From NCBI RefSeq assembly GCF_022539315.1, contig NC_066315.1, positions 48,775,174-48,839,173 on the forward strand: 64,000 nt of DNA, read 5' to 3'. Origin of the DNA: Serinus canaria. Its lineage: Eukaryota > Chordata > Aves > Passeriformes > Fringillidae. Both the position numbers and the translations under genes were made by a program. Positions 60,410 through 64,000 of the stretch are shown piece by piece (positions within the stretch are counted from its first letter, which is position 1; each line of letters opens with the position of its first letter). Under the pieces are notes generated by a model that was given only the letters and a program-made list of their open reading frames with translations, was not told the DNA's origin and made no database searches.

Positions 60410-61639
60410 ATTACACTGATTCAGAGCAGATGGAGCTGGGGTCCCTTGACTTTAATTGGAGCTTATATTCACTCTTTGAATGTCTTGGTCATGCCTTTGG
60501 CTGAATGTAGTCCACACTGACTAGTGTAGCCCAGTGGAGATAACGTTACTACTGCAGTATCAGCTTTTGTATCCCTTGAATAGTTTTGGTGTTAATACTG
60601 CAACTAGCTTGTCACATTTCTGACTTAAAGGGATACATTAATGGGTTAAAAGTCCACACATCCTAATCTGAGCATGCATGAAACCGTCCAGAGTTAATTA
60701 AAACACTAAAGCTGATGTATTTTTAAAAATGTCTTTCAAATAACTGAACAGAAATCTTTCTGATATCCAGGAATCACATATGTTCCCTTACTTTACCCCA
60801 AAGACATTTCTGCAGAGAAATGCCTGCTTATTTGCAGGAAATTCTCCCCTAGCAGGGAATCGGATACTTGCTAATAGTGCATCAATCCATTGACCAACAC
60901 TTGCTCAGTGAAACAGACATCTAGGTGGAAGGCAATACTTCCTCATTATCTCAGTGTTTGAGTCATGTCAGGACATGCACATGAATACACACAGGAAATC
61001 ACTAGCAAATTTAAGGGCAATTTTCCAAAAGGCTGAAGAAATGGCTAGTGAACTCCTTTACCTGATCAGCAGGTCAGATTCTGAGTCCTCATTACAATCC
61101 TACAGGGAAGAGCTGAGTTTAAAATGTGGTGAGGTCAATATCTCACACTGCTACAGAACCCCTCCAGTTCCCCTAAAAAAAAAAAAAAAAGATTTTTACC
61201 ATGATGGACACAGATGGATCAAATTTTGGATCTTACCCTGAAAAATGTTCTTCTAGAAGAAATTAAGTGGTAATGAATGTGACATTCATTCATTGAAAAA
61301 TATAAAAATCCTTAAAATATCCCTCTAGTCATAAAATTTTCTCCTAATTTTAATTCAAACTCAGTTTTCAGGCATATAATACTATATATATTTAAGCTAT
61401 TATTTACATTTCTATTTCCTTACACTTTATTTGAACATTTATTTTAAATTTCAAAATAATGGTTTGTAATGCACTCAACCAAAATTTACTTTTTACCTTG
61501 TTAATGCAGTAAACGGGAAAGTAGTTCATTTCACCCACACACAGTTTTTTATAGTACTTAGAATGATTGTGAACTGAAAAATTAATTACTTCCAGAAAGT
61601 TGAGCTAAGTGTCCACAGAAAGTGCCAAACAAGAAAAAT

Positions 61640-61800
61640 CAGTTGCTGCCTCAAAGAGTCTGTAATAAATTACAGAACAGGTGGAAGAAAAGAAACTCTA
61701 TTCTCTTGGCATTACAGCTGGCTGGAACTAAGCTCAGAATGATTTACTGAGCTGACCAAAGTCACACTGGAAAGTAGTGTTACAGACAAGAACTGAAAAC
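61640..61800 (+). mobile_element. Possible old SINE-like (MIR/CORE type) relic
   Basis: 'ctgcctcaaagagtctgtaa' is followed about 100 bases later by 'ctgagctgaccaaagtcaca' and 'ctggaaagtagtgttacaga'. This recalls the 'caaggtcacacag...' core of old tRNA-derived amniote SINEs, in the same order. The match is weak and without clear ends, so it may be coincidence. Confidence 0.25.
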
Positions 61801-63877
61801 AGTTTTTCTTTTTTCCAGAAAAAAATGTTTACCGCACACTTTTTATTTTTTATAACTATCAAGATACTTAGGTTTTGAATTTATAAATATGGGAATATTC
61901 TCCATTTTGCTCTTAAGGGCAAGGTAATAAATTAATAATGAGGAAAAAAAGCTTGCAGCTGGTCACGGCTTACATCTCAGTCCTGAGCGAGACTTTCTGA
62001 TTAGGTATGATGTCCTAGAATATTTAGCAACTGCAGCAACACAAGGGCTGCTCCTGCAGAAAGCAGCCTTAGCTGTAGCTGGAGTCTATTAAAAATGAAG
62101 AGAAGTTGAAGGAGACATTTTATATTCAGCAGCTCCACAGTTTCTGACAAATGTTTGGATTTCCATGGAAAACTACCAATCAGGACATTTCTTAGAAAGA
62201 ATGAAATTCATTTCTGCTTTGCAAAGAATGAGTTACAAAAAGAAACATATGGCACAAGGGGTGAGATTTCCATGAACCCTCTGCACAGCTATCACCACAA
62301 GAAACAGAAGCAGTTTAATATCAAGTAAAGTTGTACAAATATGATTGTTTTTCACTTGCTGCCTGAGTTTGATTTCAGGTTACCCAAAAGGAAAAAATGT
62401 GTGGTTTCTTGTGAAAATGAGAGCACTGTTAAGCAAACATCTGCAGTTATGTCAATTTTCTCAAACCACCTCATTATGTTCCTGAATTAGAGAAGCACTG
62501 CTCTTTTCAAAACAAAACCAATTGTATTTAAAATCAAAGTATAGATTTAAGGATTTTTTTTTATTTCAATGAAACATTCAAATTCTTTTTTTTTTTCTGG
62601 GTGAATGTTGGACAGGGAATCAAAGTTTATTTGGGTTTATAAATAGATGAAGTTAACCCTGATCTGTACTTTTCAACAAATAAAACATTTAACAATAAAA
62701 TGTGCCCCATTCCAGTGTCTTTTTCATTCCAATATTTGGCCTCCATGCCTTGCATACAGAGTTATGGGAGAAGTCCATTCTGTGAACCATCAGTAGAAAG
62801 GGAACAAGGTCCAGAACCTTTCCTTTCTGGCTTACAACACAGTGAAAAGAATGAAGCAGTAGTACTGAACAGCCAAAAGTACAAATGTATCCATTCAAAA
62901 ATGAATAAATGTAAATGTACTTTGAATGTGAATACTTCAAGACATAAATCTGGGACTGGGCTCATCAGCTGGAGGCTTTAAGGAAAGGCCCATCATTTAC
63001 TACAGCTGTGAGAATATTAACATGGGTTTGGGGTGTTTTCATAAAGCAAAATAATTATAAGAATCAAAGCTGTTTCATACAGTAACAGTGTCTGAAATAA
63101 GATGTTGCCATCTTTGGGAACACTTGCTTGGGATAGTTATGGTTACAAAAGTAAATTTACGCTACAGCAGGTAAAGAAAATGTATAATGCCTGGTTATGG
63201 GAATAGTCATGATACAAAAAAAATCTAACATGGAGTTACATGAGCTGATTGTCAAATTTATCCAAAGGCAGACATGTTATTTGCTAATTCCTTAATAACA
63301 TGCTGTAGGGGTAAATATGAAAACAGCAGCAAAGTGTAAACCAGAAGACAATAACTAGACTATCCTGGAGGTAAATGAATAGAGGAAACTTCTAATCATA
63401 TGAAGAGTGATGAAATTATTAAGAAGAGTTTTCAGGAGAAGGGATCAATGCCATTTGAAGATGTGAGTTTTCTAAATTTATGAAAAGGACTGTTAACAAA
63501 ATCCCAGCAATGAGAAATTAAATTTATAATCTGAGTCCTTGGTACCTGATGTGCTGATAACTTAAGTGCCTCAGAGGAGATTCAATCATCTTTTGTTTGT
63601 ATCATTTTTACAAGCAATTATGCTTGGACTTTCTACCTATTACCAGGAAAAAAACCCTTCCACAACTAGTTTCTGATGTTTTTATTTCACTTCCCACTGC
63701 AGCAGTGGAGCATGCCACCGCTAGACAGAAAACACTGGGCTATGTAAACTTGCTTGCCAAAGCCACAAAATTCTTTAAGACAAAGAGTGGCATTCATAAG
63801 CGAAAGAAAGAGGAAGAAATCAGTTTATGTAAGAATTTTCTCTACAGTCAGATTATATGGATCAATTAAACACCCAT
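61801..63877. other. AT-rich unique DNA, no gene seen
   Basis: No gene recognised. The opposed frames at 62689-62981 and the plus frame 63597-63869 lack domains. The latter ends in a lysine-rich stretch and overlaps no known protein. Confidence 0.5.
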
Positions 63878-63936
63878 AGTGGAAGGGGTTGGACTTTAAT
63901 ATCTCTTACAACTCAAACCATTCCATGATTCTATAC
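63878..63936 (+). mobile_element. CR1 3' tail, sense
   Basis: 'agtggaaggggttggacttt', then 'aactcaaaccattccatgat' and 'tctata', which is the end of a CR1 3' UTR. Only about 60 bp remain, so the copy is extremely truncated. The window ends 64 bases later in unique DNA. Confidence 0.85.
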
Positions 63937-64000
63937 ATAAGGACTTTTATCCTGTCCATTGGTGTACCCTCAGTTTCCTAAAATCATCTGAGAATTTTAC

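Larger units (their letters stand above)
58457..61639. other. AT-rich unique DNA, no gene seen
   Basis: No gene recognised. The frames at 58676-58933, 59155-59456 and 60954-61241 lack domains, and the last includes a poly-lysine run that is only the A-tract at 61175-61190. Simple repeats are listed separately. Confidence 0.5.

Noticed and set aside
60954..61241. 95-codon plus frame with a lysine run
   Set aside because: The lysines come from the A-tract near 61175, and nothing else is protein-like.

Overview
This window looks like nuclear DNA from a bird. It is AT-rich and CpG-poor, and its recognisable repeats are CR1 non-LTR retrotransposons with the typical avian CR1 3' end: a 3' tail read as 'ttccaaccyaaacnattctatg' or its reverse complement, with 5'-truncated copies. 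ERV-type LTR relics of the kind common in songbirds are also present, with a long GATA/GACA microsatellite. There are no operons, ribosome-binding-site-spaced ORFs, tRNAs or rRNAs. I recognise no protein-coding exon of a host gene. All ORFs are short (the longest is 144 codons) and are either chance frames or transposon remains. The window is therefore best read as an intergenic region or part of a large intron. The species and any flanking gene cannot be named from the sequence.

Layout. 1-1 kb: unique AT-rich DNA. 1.04-1.58 kb: sense CR1 relic. 1.6-7 kb: unique. 7.0 kb: TTTCCC tract, then a possible LTR piece at 7.6-7.96 kb. 8-12.4 kb: unique DNA with a TAATTA palindrome and a hairpin. 12.46-12.65 kb: compound GATA/GACA array. 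14.9-15.35, 20.18-20.71 and 22.84-23.31 kb: three antisense CR1 3' ends, the last keeping a readable C-terminal part of ORF2. 23.5-24.4 kb: a much older antisense CR1 reverse-transcriptase relic. 24.4-34.7 kb: unique DNA with a striking CpG cluster at 30.5 kb and a perfect 16-bp hairpin at 31.35 kb. 34.7-35.5 kb: an old sense CR1. 43.5 and 45.2 kb: a perfect 56-bp direct repeat. 45.3-46.6 kb: a long old antisense CR1 that abuts the second repeat copy. 48.0-48.6 kb: a CR1 tail and a probable LTR. 52.7-53.2 kb: a CR1 with an internal deletion. 54.06-54.34 kb: an old sense CR1. 58.06-58.46 kb: a probable solo LTR with a TATA box. 63.88-63.94 kb: a CR1 tail at the right edge.

No genes work together here. 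The content is a record of at least two age classes of CR1 activity, some LTR insertion and several small local duplications. Repeat identities were assigned by eye from remembered family consensus patterns, so exact boundaries and subfamily names need RepeatMasker. The most unusual signals are the 56-bp perfect direct repeat, the CpG-dense block at 30.5 kb, the 17-bp duplication enclosing a short segment that matches DNA 1.1 kb away, and the GATA/GACA array.
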